Part shown: positions 33,380-46,229 of the stretch, piece by piece
How positions within the stretch are numbered: the first letter of the stretch is position 1
Layout of the letters: the number at the start of each line of letters is the position of its first letter
NCBI GenBank assembly: GCA_015680685.1
Contig: MNCI01034202.1
Span: forward strand, 1 to 64,000
Direction: 5' to 3'
Length of the DNA stretch: 64,000 nt
Source: Gnetum montanum
Lineage: Eukaryota; Streptophyta; Gnetopsida; Gnetales; Gnetaceae
The notes under the pieces: generated by a model
Database searches by the model: none
Told to the model about the DNA's origin: nothing
The model's input: the letters and a program-made list of their open reading frames with translations, nothing else
Program-made: the position numbers and the translations under genes

Positions 33380-35860
33380 AAATTCCTAACTTTTTGACCA
33401 TAGATGAAGATCAATACAACTACATTTATGCCAAAATATAGGCTAGCCTACTAATTCCATGTCTAGAAATAGAAGCCAAAAGGGAGTTTGAGCTCATACA
33501 ATAGGGTGGAAAAGAGTATATCTCTTTCCCATATGAGCAAATACCCCTCAACGATATCTATGCGTGCATCTTGGTCGAATTAATTAAGATGGAGGAGGAA
33601 GATGAAAAGCATAGCTTAGAGGAATAATAGGAAGAGAAGGATGAGTTTAGGATGGAATCTGAGCCTAAAAACATCTTGGAAGGATTGTTATAATAAGCAA
33701 CCCCCAAGGCCACTGAGCCTTCCCCTAATGCCTTTCTTTTCTCCATGGGCATGGTGTTGTCATTTTCTACATCCTCCTACCCTACTATAGTTGGTTCCAC
33801 CCCCATTATAGCCATGTACCAAGCACACTTGGTGCCACAACCCATGACCTTCCACTTTTCCATGCCATTTGCTACACATCCTTAGACTATGTAGCCATTG
33901 TTAGTGGTTGTTACTGCCACTAATCCCCCTATTACTTAGATAGGGCCCATAGTAGGACCCTATGCAACTCAAGGGTTGCATACCATATTTATCTCATTTG
34001 TGCCTCAGATACTGGCACAAACATATTTTTTCCTATTTGGTTTATAGACTAAAACCATGATGTAACTACTCCATTACATCTTGTAATTAATAGCAAGGCC
34101 ACAAGCCTCACAGCATACTCCTCAACCCTTCGTCCAAATCCCATAACTGACAAGGGAATCCCAAGTCTAGGATCAAGCTTTCCAAATGATCCAGGACCTA
34201 ACTAAAGAGTTAAAAAAACTCAAAGCCTCAATGTCCCAGACCGTAAAGGTTATGAACTTCTATCAAGGTGACCCCATAAGCCTTATGTTCCCACCACTAA
34301 CTCTTTTCCCTAGTGTCCCTATGCCACAATTCACCAAGTACAACGACAAAGGTGATCTAAACACACATATGATTACCTTCCACTTTGAGTGCTTGCTATT
34401 GCAAGAATTATTGCATATGATTATGCTAATTTTCTATATATCTTTAATAGGAAGAGCCTTAGATTGGTATTGTGCTTTACCTAGGGGATCCCTATCCTCC
34501 TTGGATAAATTTATTTCATAATTCGTTAAGTATTTCAAGTATAACTTGAAACCTGATAACATGCTTGACCTATTGATGAAGATCAAGCAAGGATCCCTAG
34601 AGCTAGTGTAGAATTTCATTCAATGATGGAACATTATGCTCAACGAGATACGAAAACTAATAGCTAAAACTCACCTTTTAGCTATTTTAAGGGATAGTTA
34701 ACAATTTTATGAAATCAAAATCATATTATCTTAACCCAAAAACTCTTAGTCAAGACTTTTCCCAAACTAAGAACATGTGCACAATGACAAGGAATGTTAA
34801 CAATGCCATTGAAGCAAGCCACAAACCTACTTACATGGTATACAAAAATCAACATGTGCACAATGACAAGGAAAAGCGTAGGTAAAACAATATGGCCATA
34901 GCAATTGTGACCAAGGAGACTAAGCCAACCAACCACGTGCCAAAGAATAACCAAACTAAGGCCCCTACTACCAATAGCGATAATCAACCATAAACCTCTG
35001 GGGCCACTACATTGACTACCTCTTGGCCTAACTTTGCATAGAAAGACTAATCCAACTATACCAAATTACCCTCAAGCTGTTAGAACTATTAGACTAACTA
35101 TTGATGTGCGGTAGGATCTAGTACAAATAGATGAGTGAGAATGTCTACAAGAGGCATGATAGGTTATGTGAAATAGTGAAAGACCTTTCTTGAGCAACCA
35201 AAGATGACCCTTCACTATCCAAATACTTTAAGCTTGATCACTTTTTCCATTACCATTAGTTGCTAGGTCATGATATTAATTTCTATCTTGAACTTATGGA
35301 TGACTTGCAAAAGAAGATTAATAGGGATGAACTAGTATTAAACACATCGAATCCTATTAGGCCTCAAAATCAATCAATGCACATATACAAGAACCACTTA
35401 AATGCTAATAAAAGCCTATACATCATAACAACATTCAACATTTAGAATGATCAAAGGCCTGTAAGGGAACCGTTTATGATCAGGGTGCGTCCTACAAGGT
35501 CCCCCTCTATTGTAAGGTTATTGCCACCAGTACCCCTAAAGAATCCTTTGTGATTATATTGCCTCAACCCTCTACAACAAAACCCACCCAAACAATGGAA
35601 CAACCTCCCATGGTGTTCTATGCAATGTCTTCTTCCTCATAACCAACTAGGAATATCAATAAATCCACAACCAAAAAATGGAAGAAGGCTATGTAGAAAG
35701 CCAAGAACAATTCTGATAAGCAAACCAAGCTAGGGAAGGAAGTGGATCCATTGAAGCCCACTCCCATTTCATCTATTTTCATGAATTTCACAACCCAAGC
35801 TACTTCAACTAGTAAACCATAGGAAGAATCGAAACCCAAAGAGGAGAACTAAGAGGCTAG
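33380..35860 (+). pseudogene. Gag of Tat-like element C2, decayed
   Basis: The N-terminal region is at 33390-33640 (DEDQYNYIYAKI, EYISFPYEQIPLNDIYACIL), followed by a Pro/Thr-rich linker. The Retrotrans_gag domain is at 34180-34700 (VMNFYQGDPISLM, FTKYNDKGDLNTHMITFHFE, GRALDWYCALPRGSLSSLDK). A C-terminal motif at 35245-35360 reads HDINFYLELMDDLQ then INRDELVLNTSNP, matching GHTTDYFLSLQDDIQRLIN of the D1 gag. Stops and shifts are frequent. The segment order is the same as in C1 and D1, so all three belong to one family. It was the capsid precursor of the element. Confidence 0.75.
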
Positions 35861-35999
35861 GTCACAACAACCCAAACATGAAGTTCACATTTTGGGATGT
35901 ATGGAGGAAGTAAGACATAAGAAATTAACAAAAAATAATAAATAATTTCTTAATGCAATGGAACATGTTGAATAGTCACTCAAAAAAAAAAAAGAATAC

Positions 36000-36866
36000 A
36001 ACTTTGAGCTTGTACAACTTGGTCATGACTTTTGCTACCATTTCGAGGCACTGGTCAAGATGTTGACATTTATTCTTGTCAACAATAACATCTACGCTAA
36101 TGAAGAGTCCATCCATGTGGTCATGGTACCCTCTTCATCCAAGGAATTGAAGTCAACATTGTTAGTGTTTTGCGATAGCAAAAACAAGATGAACATCCAA
36201 AATGGCGAAGTAACCAAGGTGCCTCTTTTTATAACCATATGTATTGGCCAATATAAAGTACATAGGGTACATGTAGATGATAAGATAAGAACCAATGTCA
36301 TATCCTATACCATCATTGAACAGCTTGGCCTAACTAAACAAATGCAATGTACCTAGATTGCAATGCTTAAATTCTTTAATGAATAACATGTTGAGGTCAA
36401 GGGTTTGATTTCTTTAGATTTCATGGTGGGGAAGCAACTCCCTACAATGGAAAATTTCTTGGTGGTAGAAGAGACACTAGGATTCAACCTCATCATGGGA
36501 AGATCTTGGTTGGCCTAATTGTAGGCCATGTCTTCACCTATTCACCAAGAAATCCACTTGTGTTATGAGGGAGGTGAAATTGTTATTCATGGTGAAAGCA
36601 TGGTCCCCTTAGTTGTTAACAATGTTGATGTAGCACAAGGGTTTGAAGTGGAGTTTCAAGAAGAAAGTCCTACCATTGGCCACGAAATCAAAAAGAATAA
36701 TAGGACCAAAGAAATAGAAGCAAACAACGATGAACCCATTGATGTGCCATGGGAAGAACTATCCTTCAACATTGTTAGTGAAAGTGATGAAGAGTATAAG
36801 CTTGTGCAAAATAGATCATACATTTTTTCTAATCTCTCAAAGATTAGGAAACACTTGCACAAGTGA
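36000..36866 (+). pseudogene. Protease region of Tat-like element C2
   Basis: It contains KVPLFITICIGQYKVHRVHV then DDKIRTNVISYTIIEQLGL, in which the expected D-G-A/S of the active site reads DDK, so catalysis is lost. FLVVEETLGFNLIMGRSWLA (36450-36520) is the distal protease motif. The open frame 36528-36866 continues the same protein (HQEIHLCYEGGEIVIHGESM) and ends at a stop at 36864-36866. D1 has the equivalent tail at 57807-57592. After this the element enters a long spacer before pol. Confidence 0.7.
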
Positions 36867-37007
36867 TACATGTTCCTAGTCCTTCACATATCCTATGCAT
36901 TTGTAGCTGTGTGACTTTATGACATTCATAGCCTAATAGCCTAGTTTACACTTGTTGGTACCATTTCATTTGTCTTAGGTCTAAATTCAAATTTTTTGGT
37001 GGCCTAG

Positions 37008-37506
37008 TGATGAGTGGCAAGGTACCCCTACACTTAACCATACGAATACGAGCGTTCTCACGTGCGATTCGGTTGAACTCGGTAGACAAACTAGTTGTGG
37101 CACCTAGATCATTATCCTTAGGTTGCAGTTCACTATCTTCCCACCTAGCCTAGTATTATATTTTTCATGTATGGTTTAGTCTAGAGTGAGGTGTATGATG
37201 TGTTCCTAATCTAATGCTACTCCTGAAGGCAATGGGAGATAATATTAACTATGCTAAACTAGGAGAGAAAGAGTAAGAAAATCTAATCTAGCCTAAGTGC
37301 AATGAGCATCCATTCCTCGATCATCCGTACACATCTTGGACTTCGTGCAGGACTACCACTGGGATTACCAAGCACAAATCCTAGGTATGCCACAAGGTTA
37401 CCAAGTAGTCACACTTAAGTGCTCATAATGAAGTCATACTCATTTCACGTTCTAATGTGAATTTAAGGGCAAGAGAGTATTAACTAGGAAAGCAGTAAAT
37501 AACAAC

Positions 37507-37537
<31 letters not shown>

Positions 37538-37898
37538 AGTGAATGCTGCAATGATGAAGTAATCTCGATCTTTATTGCCGATCATGTGCATGTCCAAGTA
37601 CGTCACACTCGAATAAAGGAAGCCGTACAATTACATTCACCACACTGCGGGCAGACATTGGAAAATAATCTATCTCTGGAGTAATCAAACTGCCAGAGCT
37701 TTGCTACAATCTAATCTATTGATGTCAAACAAGGGAGAGCTGCTTCTTATTTATAGACATTACAGCAGACTGCGATATCATATACGCGATATCACAGGGG
37801 AAGACGCGATATCTCGTACGCGATATCGCAAGGGATGCAATATATGCAATATCGCAGGGGATGCGATATCGTGGCCCATGCGATATCATGTCCCATCA
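37008..37898 (-). repeat. Solo LTR of the Athila-like A family
   Basis: The LTR is 891 bp, from TGATGAG to CCCATCA, flanked by cctag (37003-37007) and tctag (37899-37903), a target duplication with one transition. No primer site or internal sequence adjoins it, so it is a solo LTR left by LTR-LTR recombination. On the minus strand it has the GCGATATCGC array (37770-37890) and a TATA box (reverse of 37748-37755). An AAAT microsatellite lies at 37507-37540. It sits in the spacer of C2. Confidence 0.88.
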
Positions 37899-37903
37899 TC
37901 TAG

Positions 37904-40429
37904 GATTTACTTTATTTTACATCCTTTTACTTTTAAAGCCTTTTTACTTTTGATTAAAGAGAAAACATCATAAAATACTTTTACTTTTGCATTCTCTATG
38001 GCTTGCTAAGATCTTAAACTAGCATCATGACCTGCTAAGGCCTTAAACTAGCGGTATGGCCTACCAAGGCCTTAAATTGGAAAACATCATATGACCTGCC
38101 ATGGACTAAAACTAGAAAACAACCATTATAACTCATTTTTGTTTATGCCTACAACTTTATTTCTTAGCTATTTTGACCATTTATCGCATGTAGCAAACAT
38201 AGCCTTAGAATGTAGATCATAAAGTAGCATCACAACATAAGGAAAATCATAGCTCTAGAACATTATAAGAAAAATTCAAATTTAGATTTAAAATAAAAAA
38301 TAAAAAATGTCCATAATAACAGAATCAGGGCCACATAATGTGCTAAAGATGTCTAAACAACAAAATGTTAACCAATAAACTATTTTGGCTAATACCAACA
38401 ATACATCATCAACATCAAAAATCACATTAACTAAAATTGAAATGGGAAACTAATGGAACTATGGAGCATCTAGTGAAGGAGCTAAATCATCATCTCTATC
38501 CCCATCACTGGGGCCACTGATGTCTTCTGGTGCCTATAATGTGACAAGACCAAAACTAATTAGCAACCAATAAACACCAAAAAGACCATAGGAAAATGCT
38601 GAGGAAAAAAATATGAGAAACTTTTATTCTGATTCAAACCACTTCTAACCTCTTCCTAACACCTTGAAGTATTGACAAGACCATGAGAAATTGACTAAAA
38701 AATTTTTATCACAACCTCAATGGTTCCCATCTTCAGACGGGTAAATGTGTCATAGCCTTATAATTGCAATTTCACGCAACCAAATGGAAATAATCATAAC
38801 TAATTAACCACTTAATGAAATTTGATCATTCTATAGCTGTTGGAATTTTAAAACAAAAACTATAGCCCATAATAAGAAACCTTTAGAAATACCAGCCAAT
38901 TTTTCAGAAAAAATTACCAAAGTGACTTGATCGTAGCCATCAACATGAACCCCCTTTCATGCAAGGTTGCTAAGAAATTCACCAAAAATTCATTTGAACT
39001 GTAAATGGAGTGATTCTACCATTTTTTGAAAGCTCAAATCAAGACATATGCATCCACAGCAATAGAAAATGCAAAATCCTTGTTGGTTTTTTGAAAAAAA
39101 TTTGTGAACTTACATGGAATTTGAAAAATGACAAAGGATGATAACTACACAACCCAACTCAAATGACTATAACTTCATCATTACAACTCCAAATTGAATT
39201 AGACCATGACCATTAGAAAGCTTAAATGAAACTATAACCATCCAAAAAAATTATATTTTAACAACACTTAATCATTTTCTTTCAAAAAATTGACAACTTT
39301 ACTTGCTTTTTCCATCAAAAAAGCATTAAACTCATAAAACTTGATTTAAATTAACCATGAATTCATCATAATACAGCCAAAAAAACTTTAAACCATTTAA
39401 AAACACATAAAAATAAAGGGGTTGGGTTTAGTTAAAATTTTAATTTATCAAGTCCTTCATTCTAGTTCTAAGAAAAATGGCCATACTACCCTATTTTTGG
39501 GAAAAAACACTTAAATAACAAGCCTATTTTACAAAATAAATCTACCAAAGAAAGAAAAACCAAATAACCTTGTACATACATAGAAATGGCAAAAATACAA
39601 GGTAGGATTTACTTGTAATTAAAAAATAACAAATACATAGGCAAAGATCTAAGAAATGAAATAGAAACTAAGAAATGGAATACATGAAAAGCTAGAAAAT
39701 CCAATGAGACTGGTGTACTTTGGAAAGATGGTAGTAGAACTCTCCCCAATCCTTGGACAAGGTAGGCATGCTAGGGTTTTAGCAGTGGCATTTACATCCA
39801 ATGTAGGATTCCTTATAGGAGCTATTTTCTTATCCATAGTACCAAAAAAAAGGATTGGAATGTGGAAAATAGTTAGAATACATTGGCAGTAGGACACCAA
39901 CGACTGGACTATGCTGCACTAAGGCACCAATGAAAGGACTATGTTGGCAATAGTTTATTAGTTGTTGCTACTACACTAGAAGTAGTTAGTAGGGAGTGGT
40001 AATGTTGCTAGAAACTCACTAACAATTGGACTATGCTGGCAGTAGTCCAAAAACAGTTGCTACTACACTCTCAAACCAAGGTGCAAAAGCAAGGAGGTAG
40101 GAAGAGAGTGCAATTTGTGGCAATTTTTTTACAAGTGTTCCTACTTAAACCTAGGCATCCAATGCAAAACCATAGTTTCCTTCTAGCAACTTCACTTCAC
40201 TTGAGATCAAAATGGAAACTAGGACTATGCTAGAGTTGTGCTAATATTTTTTCCAAAAAATTTCTAAGTTTAATTGGGTTCCACACTAGGTGCTCCAAAA
40301 ATAATGAAAAAGCCATGATTACACTAAGAGTAGTTAGTCTTCTAGCTAGACTACATTGAGTGTAGTTAACCTAAGACTATAGAATAATTATAATGTCCAC
40401 TATCTCTCTTAGACCTTGACTTATGGACC
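37904..40429. other. Spacer of Tat-like element C2, first part
   Basis: No sense-strand gene is supported. Bases 37990-38110 repeat the motif ctgctaaggccttaaactagc three times; related copies flank pol at 43736-43770 and 47640. On the minus strand, 38538-38464 is a small open segment (APEDISGPSDGDRDDD... to a stop) preceded by an AG acceptor-like site; it resembles the acidic last exon of the antisense gene in D1. The rest is A-rich and featureless. Bases 39900-40250 have further ctacactagaagtagttagt repeats. The open frames at 39649-39900 (minus) and 39704-39892 (plus) overlap and neither is recognisable. Confidence 0.45.
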
Positions 40430-43400
40430 TTGCAAATCAAGAATATGGCCAAGTATGATAGTTTTTGGGCAAGATACCAAGACTATGCTGAAGGGAGACA
40501 AGGACTATGTTGAGCTAGTGTAGTCCCAACTACTGCCAGTGTAGTCCATAATGAGATGGATTTTCAATAGTCCATCCAACCTTTAGAGGCCTCCAAGTTA
40601 ACTATCCAACCTCACCAAACCCTGGCTAGAATTCTTGATAACACCAAAACTTATTCACAAGCACTCCAACTTTGGCAAGAATCAAACCTTCTCATCAACT
40701 ACACTGAGAGAAGTGAGGGACTACATTGGGAAAAAATGGTCCTAACTACTGCCCATCATAGTTCAACACCACATCTTTCCTTCTTCAAGATCCAAGTAGC
40801 CCATCCAATCCATTCAACCCTTAGTTGACCCCAAATCAACATACCATTTCACCAAATCATAGTTTGAGCCTTCGGCAAGACCAAGGCATGATTGATTGTA
40901 GTGAATGGTGCCACTTTTTCCATTTTTCCAATCATTTTGTTGGGAAAAATTTGGGACTACAATAGCCTAGCATAGTCCTAGAGTTCTAGGATCATTAGGC
41001 ACCATACAAACCCTTACCTCCAAAACTACCTTTCGAAGCTTCCAGATCTTGATAGGACCCCTAGTAACCCCAAACTCATAGCGAATCAATCAAAAACCTT
41101 AAGAAAATCAACAAAATTGAATTTTCACATGGGACTACATTGAGGACTGGGAGCACTACACTAGCCTAGTATAGTGCTAATGATTGCCAAGTGTAGTCAA
41201 CTCAAAAATCAAGAATCCATCATCTATGAACTACAACTAAACTTCCGACAACACTAGAGCACAAAAACTAGGTCAAATGTTATCGTTTTTCATATTTCCT
41301 ATTCCAAAACTTGGACTACAATGAATGGGAAGCTAGGACTATGGTGGACCAATGTAGTTCCTTCCCTAGGTCTATCTTAGTCCCATTAAGATTGTCAATA
41401 CACATCAAAAACCATGAAACTCGACTCTGGTAAGCCCTAAAACCGTAGTTTAAGTGTGTTTGGTCATGAAACCTAGCTTCCTTCACACTTTGGCATCCAT
41501 CACATGGACTACATTGAGGGGTGAAGGGGGACTATGCTAGGTTAGCATAGTCCATGCTTAAGCCTAGTGTAGTCCATCCCAAGTTGGAAAATCCACCAAG
41601 AAACCATGAAAAGTTGACATCCAAAAAACCTTAGAACTCCATTTAGAGCTATCTGGTAGCAAATTCTACATTGTTTCACCATTTTAGCCATCATAAACTT
41701 GGACTATGTTGGGGGAGATGAGGGCTATGCTAGGCTAGGTTGAATGTATTCCCATTTAAAAATTACAAAAAATGTCAAAAACCATGAAAATTAACATCTA
41801 AAAATCCTAAAATGCAATTTGAATTCTTTCAGCAATGAAACCTACAATTTTTCAAAGATTTTGGCTTTTTCAACTTAGACTACACTAAGAGGAGAAGAGG
41901 ACTATGTTAGGCTAGCGTAGTCCCTTTTAGAGCCTAGTGTAGTCTCTCAAAAATTGTTAAAAAATTTTCCCAAGTGACCTAGGACCATTGTTGACAAACC
42001 CTAGAAGCCTGCCCAAGACTTTGTGACCTCAAAACTTGAATTTCTCATGAGCTTTGACTATCCCAACCTTGACTATGTTGAGGCAAGGTTGGGACTACAC
42101 TGGGCCAACATAGTCCCACTCCACGATTAGCATAGTCCACAAAAAATGAATCAAAGTTTCCTCAAAATGACCTCAGTTCACTGCTAGTTGACTCTAGGAC
42201 CTTGTTTGAACTCTCTGTTAATCATGGAAACTCCTAATGACCATCCAAGCTTGGACTATGCTAGGCCAATGTAGTCTTAGTCCAAGCCTAGTGTATTCCA
42301 TACCATGAACTCCACAGTAGTCCAAACCTAACCCAAAAAGTACATCTATTGATTGCAAGACCTTTCTAGGACATATTAAGATCACCATACCTTGAATTTC
42401 AAATGAAATTCATCCCTTTTGGCCTTCCAAATCATGACTATGCTGAGGGGGATTGGGACTACGCTGGGCTAGTGCAGTTCCTCCCAATTCCTGGCATAAT
42501 CCATACTAAATTACCTAAAATTAACCAAACATACATTGAATCCACTTTTGGTCAAACCTAGCACATCACTGGAGACTATCTGATCATGGAACCTAACTTC
42601 TATCAAAATTTTTGATGTAAAAAACCTAACTACATTAGAGATGGATATGGACTATGCTGGGCTAGCATAGTATCCCTCTAGGCCTAGTGTAGTTCCCAGA
42701 AACCTACTCAACAAATTAACAAAATTGCTTGAAATCCTTGAAATCCACCTCTCAAAGTCTTGGGACTCACCAAAGTTAAATTCAACAAAGAATCTTAGTT
42801 GTTAAGCCTTTCCAATGTGACTACCTTGAAGGGAGGACTAGGACTATGCTAGGCTATTGCAGTCCCTACCCAAGTCTAGTGTAGTCCACTTAGGAGTTGG
42901 TAAGACTGCTCAGGAACTACCCAAATCGACTCTTGGAAAAACCTAGAACCCTGCTAAAAAATGCCTAGATCCTAGAACCTTGGGAAATGAGCCATAATCC
43001 ATTCTTTCTCAATCATTTTCCATTTGGAATCCTTAAATATGCTAGAAACCACATACCCAACATAGTTCCATGGTATTTGACTATCTAAGGCTTGGACAAG
43101 CATGAAAACTGGTAATTTCTACATCAAAACCCTAGCCAATGATACTAGTGACCCAAGAAGTCTATTAGGATAGTCAATCAAGCCTCGAAACTAACCAAAA
43201 TAAAATTTCCACTCCTAACTATGCTAAGGAAGCTAGGGACTATGCGAGGCCAGCGTAGTCCTACTTGGAAGGGAAAATGTAACAATAAAAATCAATAGTA
43301 AGCAACTTAGAATGGTTCACAATTGATCCAAAACAACCAAAACCTTGCTCCCATGGCCCCTAGTTATGAATTTCACTCTATTAAAACCTTGGGAATTATT

Positions 43401-43700
43401 CAAACTCAATCATTACTTGTGGCTACATTGGGGTTTTGTAGCCCATCATAGTCACCCATGGAACTAAGATTTTCAACATTATGGGAAGCCAAAATGGTAC
43501 CAAAACGTTTTGAATCTTCAATACCTACCCCTTGTGCTAGTAGTTTAGATCACTAGAAGCTTGAAAATGACCATACCAAGCACTAGAAAATGTCCTTGAA
43601 GGTCAACTACGCTAGGAGAAGATAGGACTATGCTGGGCTAGCGTAGTCATAAAAAAAGTGCCATTTTTTACTTTAAAACAACTCCAAAATGACCCTCGTA
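40430..43700. repeat. ~195-bp-period array of short hairpins in the C2 spacer
   Basis: A near-palindrome with arms GGACTATGCT and AGCATAGTCC around a 4-5 base loop recurs at 41529, 41722, 41899, 42092, 42253, 42456, 42649, 42841, 43237 and 43625, with weaker copies from about 40500. Spacing is mostly 160-205 bp or twice ~195. A half-motif, actatgctgagggg, precedes most copies by 20-30 bp. The sequence between copies is also similar (aaccatgaaa, aaaccctagaa), so this is a diverged tandem array of some 16-17 units. No protein-coding signal is present. Confidence 0.8.
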
Positions 43701-44190
43701 TGTGTCCAAACTCTCCCAGTAGCACTGTAGCCCCATACCATGGCCTACTAAGCCTTAAAACTAGCAAAATCTAGTCATATTTGACCAGTATTAGCTAATC
43801 TTTGTCATATGTATTCCATTCTCATAAATCTGATCTTATCTTGACCTTATTTTGCATTGTTGACCTTCTTTCTAATCAATTGACTTTATATGGCCTCTAT
43901 ATAACTTCATGTTTTACCATGTTCATCTTATTTTCTGTCTTATGATCTGTGATTGATCTTATATGACCTTTTTTTAATCCCATTGGTTATTATTTAATTC
44001 TTATAGCCTTAGTTGACATTGGTTTTATTTTTGTTTGTTAGTGGAATAACATATGTTCGCATGATTACTATATTATTTTAGCATTATTTACTCATGCTTA
44101 TGGTTAATAACCCTAACTGAAGTATGGAAACTTGGGAGTAAATTGCCTTACTTTTGAGCTTGAGGGGGCCTTATGATGATGTTGAATGAT
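43701..44190 (+). other. Spacer of C2 before pol
   Basis: No gene. It has one cctactaagccttaaaactagc copy (43743-43765), then AT-rich sequence leading into the pol frame near 44200. Confidence 0.5.
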
Positions 44191-44199
44191 GTATCAATC

Positions 44200-45350
44200 T
44201 TGATTATTTAGATCTTGAGCTTGAGACTTTTGTCAACCACATAGCCTTGATCAAAAAACCTCTAGAGTGGCCTAAAAACCTAGTTAAAATCCTTGATCTA
44301 GAGGTTGGTAACATTACTGAGGACTCTTTGGCTAAGGTTTCTATCACAACAGATAGTGGTGAGGAGAAAATCCTTAAACTAAGTTCCTCATTGAAACCTC
44401 AATAGGCTGAAGACATCACCAAGGTCCTACAAAATAATGTTAAGGCCTTTGCCTAGTCATATGAAGATATGCTAGGCCTAGATCCATGACTAGTCTAGCA
44501 GAACATCATACGTAATCCTAGCATTAGACTAGTTAAGCAAAAAGTGCACAAGATTAGACTAGATTTAGCCTTGATAGTTCATGATGAAATCAAAAAGCTA
44601 TACCAAGATGGTTTCATTAGAGCTATTGACTATTCAAACTAGGTATCCAACATTGTGGTATTCCCTAAGAACAATGGGAGTATCCATATTTTCATTGATT
44701 TTTGAGACCTAAATAAGGTGGCCATTAAGGATGACTTTCCTTTGCCTAGTATTGATTAACTCATTGATACTATGGCTAGAGATGCCTTATTATCCTTTAT
44801 GGATGGGTTCTTAGAATACAACCAAATTAGGATCAACCCAGAGCTCCAACTTAGCATGACCTTCATGATGACTTGGGGGATCTTTTGCTACACCATGATG
44901 CCTTTTAGCCTTACGACCTATCCAAGAGCCATGACATATATCTTCAGTGACTACATGTTAGGATTGCTCAATGATTACGTAGACAATATAGCCATTAAGT
45001 CCAAAGTGGCTAGTGACTATGCTAATGACCTAGACCTTGTGCTTAAATGATGCCTTAAATTTGAACTTAGACTTAATCCTAAGAAATGTGTCTTTAGTAT
45101 TAATAAAGAGAAGATGCTTGGCTTTGTAGTGTCTAAAGTAGGGATTTGTGTTGATCCTTTAAGGTTAAGGCCATATCCAAGTTAGCAGCATCTACTAACC
45201 TTAAGAAGCTTTGGGGATTATAAGGTAGATTACAATTTATTTGTATGTTCATTGCTAGGCTTATAGATAAGTTACAACCTATGCAACACTTAATTACGAA
45301 AGGAGTTCACTATGAGTGGATGACTTAATGCCAAGAAGCCTTTGAAAACC
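44200..45350 (+). pseudogene. Pol N-terminus and reverse transcriptase of Tat-like element C2
   Basis: The leader (ELETFVNHIALIKKPLEWPK, VGNITEDSLAKVSITTDSG) is shared with D1. RT blocks follow: VSNIVVFPKNNGSIHIFIDF, KDDFPLPSID, ALLSFMDGFLEYNQIRINPE, WGIFCYTMMPFSL and NDYVDNIAIKSK. The catalytic Y-M/V-D-D reads YVDN (near 44979), so the second Asp is lost. LNPKKCVFSINKEKMLGFVV and the thumb/connection region follow with frameshifts. It is collinear with D1 pol on the other strand. Confidence 0.8.
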
Positions 45351-45359
45351 TTAAGCAAG

Positions 45360-46220
45360 AGTTGGTACAACTACTGATAATCTATCCTTCATAAGATGGT
45401 AAATAATTCTACATCTACCTTGCCATCTTTGGCACATCCTTTGCCTTTATACTCTATCAGAAATGTGATGATGGAGCAAAAATGCTAGTATACTATGTTA
45501 GCCATGCATTAGTTGCCCATGAGACTAGACATTCTGAAGTAGAGAAGTACTATCTAACACTAGTCTTCTCATTGAAGAAATGAATACACTACCTCTTTAG
45601 GAGCTAGATCAACATCATTTGCAAAGATAACATACTTAGAGACATAACAATAAATATTTAGGAGAGTAGTTATGTAGCCCAATGGAAATTCGTAACAGTA
45701 TAGTTTGACCTCCATTATGTTTTTCAATCTTCAATGAAAGATCAAGCTATAGTTGTACAACTTATAGTTTGCCTATTGATGACCAAGCAACCATAGACAT
45801 TGAGTTCCTTGACAAAGATGTTAACACTATTAGCCAAGTGCCTAAGGGTTATGAGGCATTCATGCACTTTGATGGAGCTTCAACTACCCATGGGATCACT
45901 ACTGCTGCAATCATAACATTCCCATTTGGTGAAACCCAATCCTTCACTTATCATTTTAAGTTGTCATGCATTAATAACATAGCAAAGTATGAGGTTTGAT
46001 TAGGGGAATGATGGTAGCATGTGATCTAGGAATTAAACATTTGATAATAAAGGGATATTCTCAACTAGTGGTCATCCAAGTAATCAAGGTTTATGCATGA
46101 AAAGCTAAATACTTACAATCTTACTGTGACTGAGGGAAGCAACTCTTACATAATTTACATACCCTAGAATGAAAATGCTATAGCCGATGTCATTGCAATG
46201 CTAGCCCTTAGTGTTACGCC
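45360..46220 (+). pseudogene. Two RNase H domains of Tat-like element C2
   Basis: The first, retroviral-type RNase H is at 45405-45700 (FYIYLAIFGTSFAFILYQK, YVSHALVAHETRHSEVEKYY, LVFSLKK). A second, separate RNase H starts at about 45860 (FMHFDGASTTHG... NNIAKYEV, then a segment with YSQLVVIQVI). A dual RNase H is the hallmark of the Tat clade. In the second domain the conserved Glu of NMAEY is Lys here (IAKYE). Confidence 0.75.
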
Positions 46221-46229
46221 AGATGTGTT

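Noticed and set aside
37770-37895. GCGATATCGC array as a CRISPR-like or satellite repeat
   Set aside because: It is irregular, short and confined to U3 of LTRs; no spacer-repeat structure.
39649-39900. Overlapping open frames on both strands in the C2 spacer
   Set aside because: Neither matches a family or the exons of the D1 antisense gene; probably chance.
40430-43700. Hairpins as microRNA precursors
   Set aside because: Arms are only about 10 bp, too short for plant microRNA precursors.
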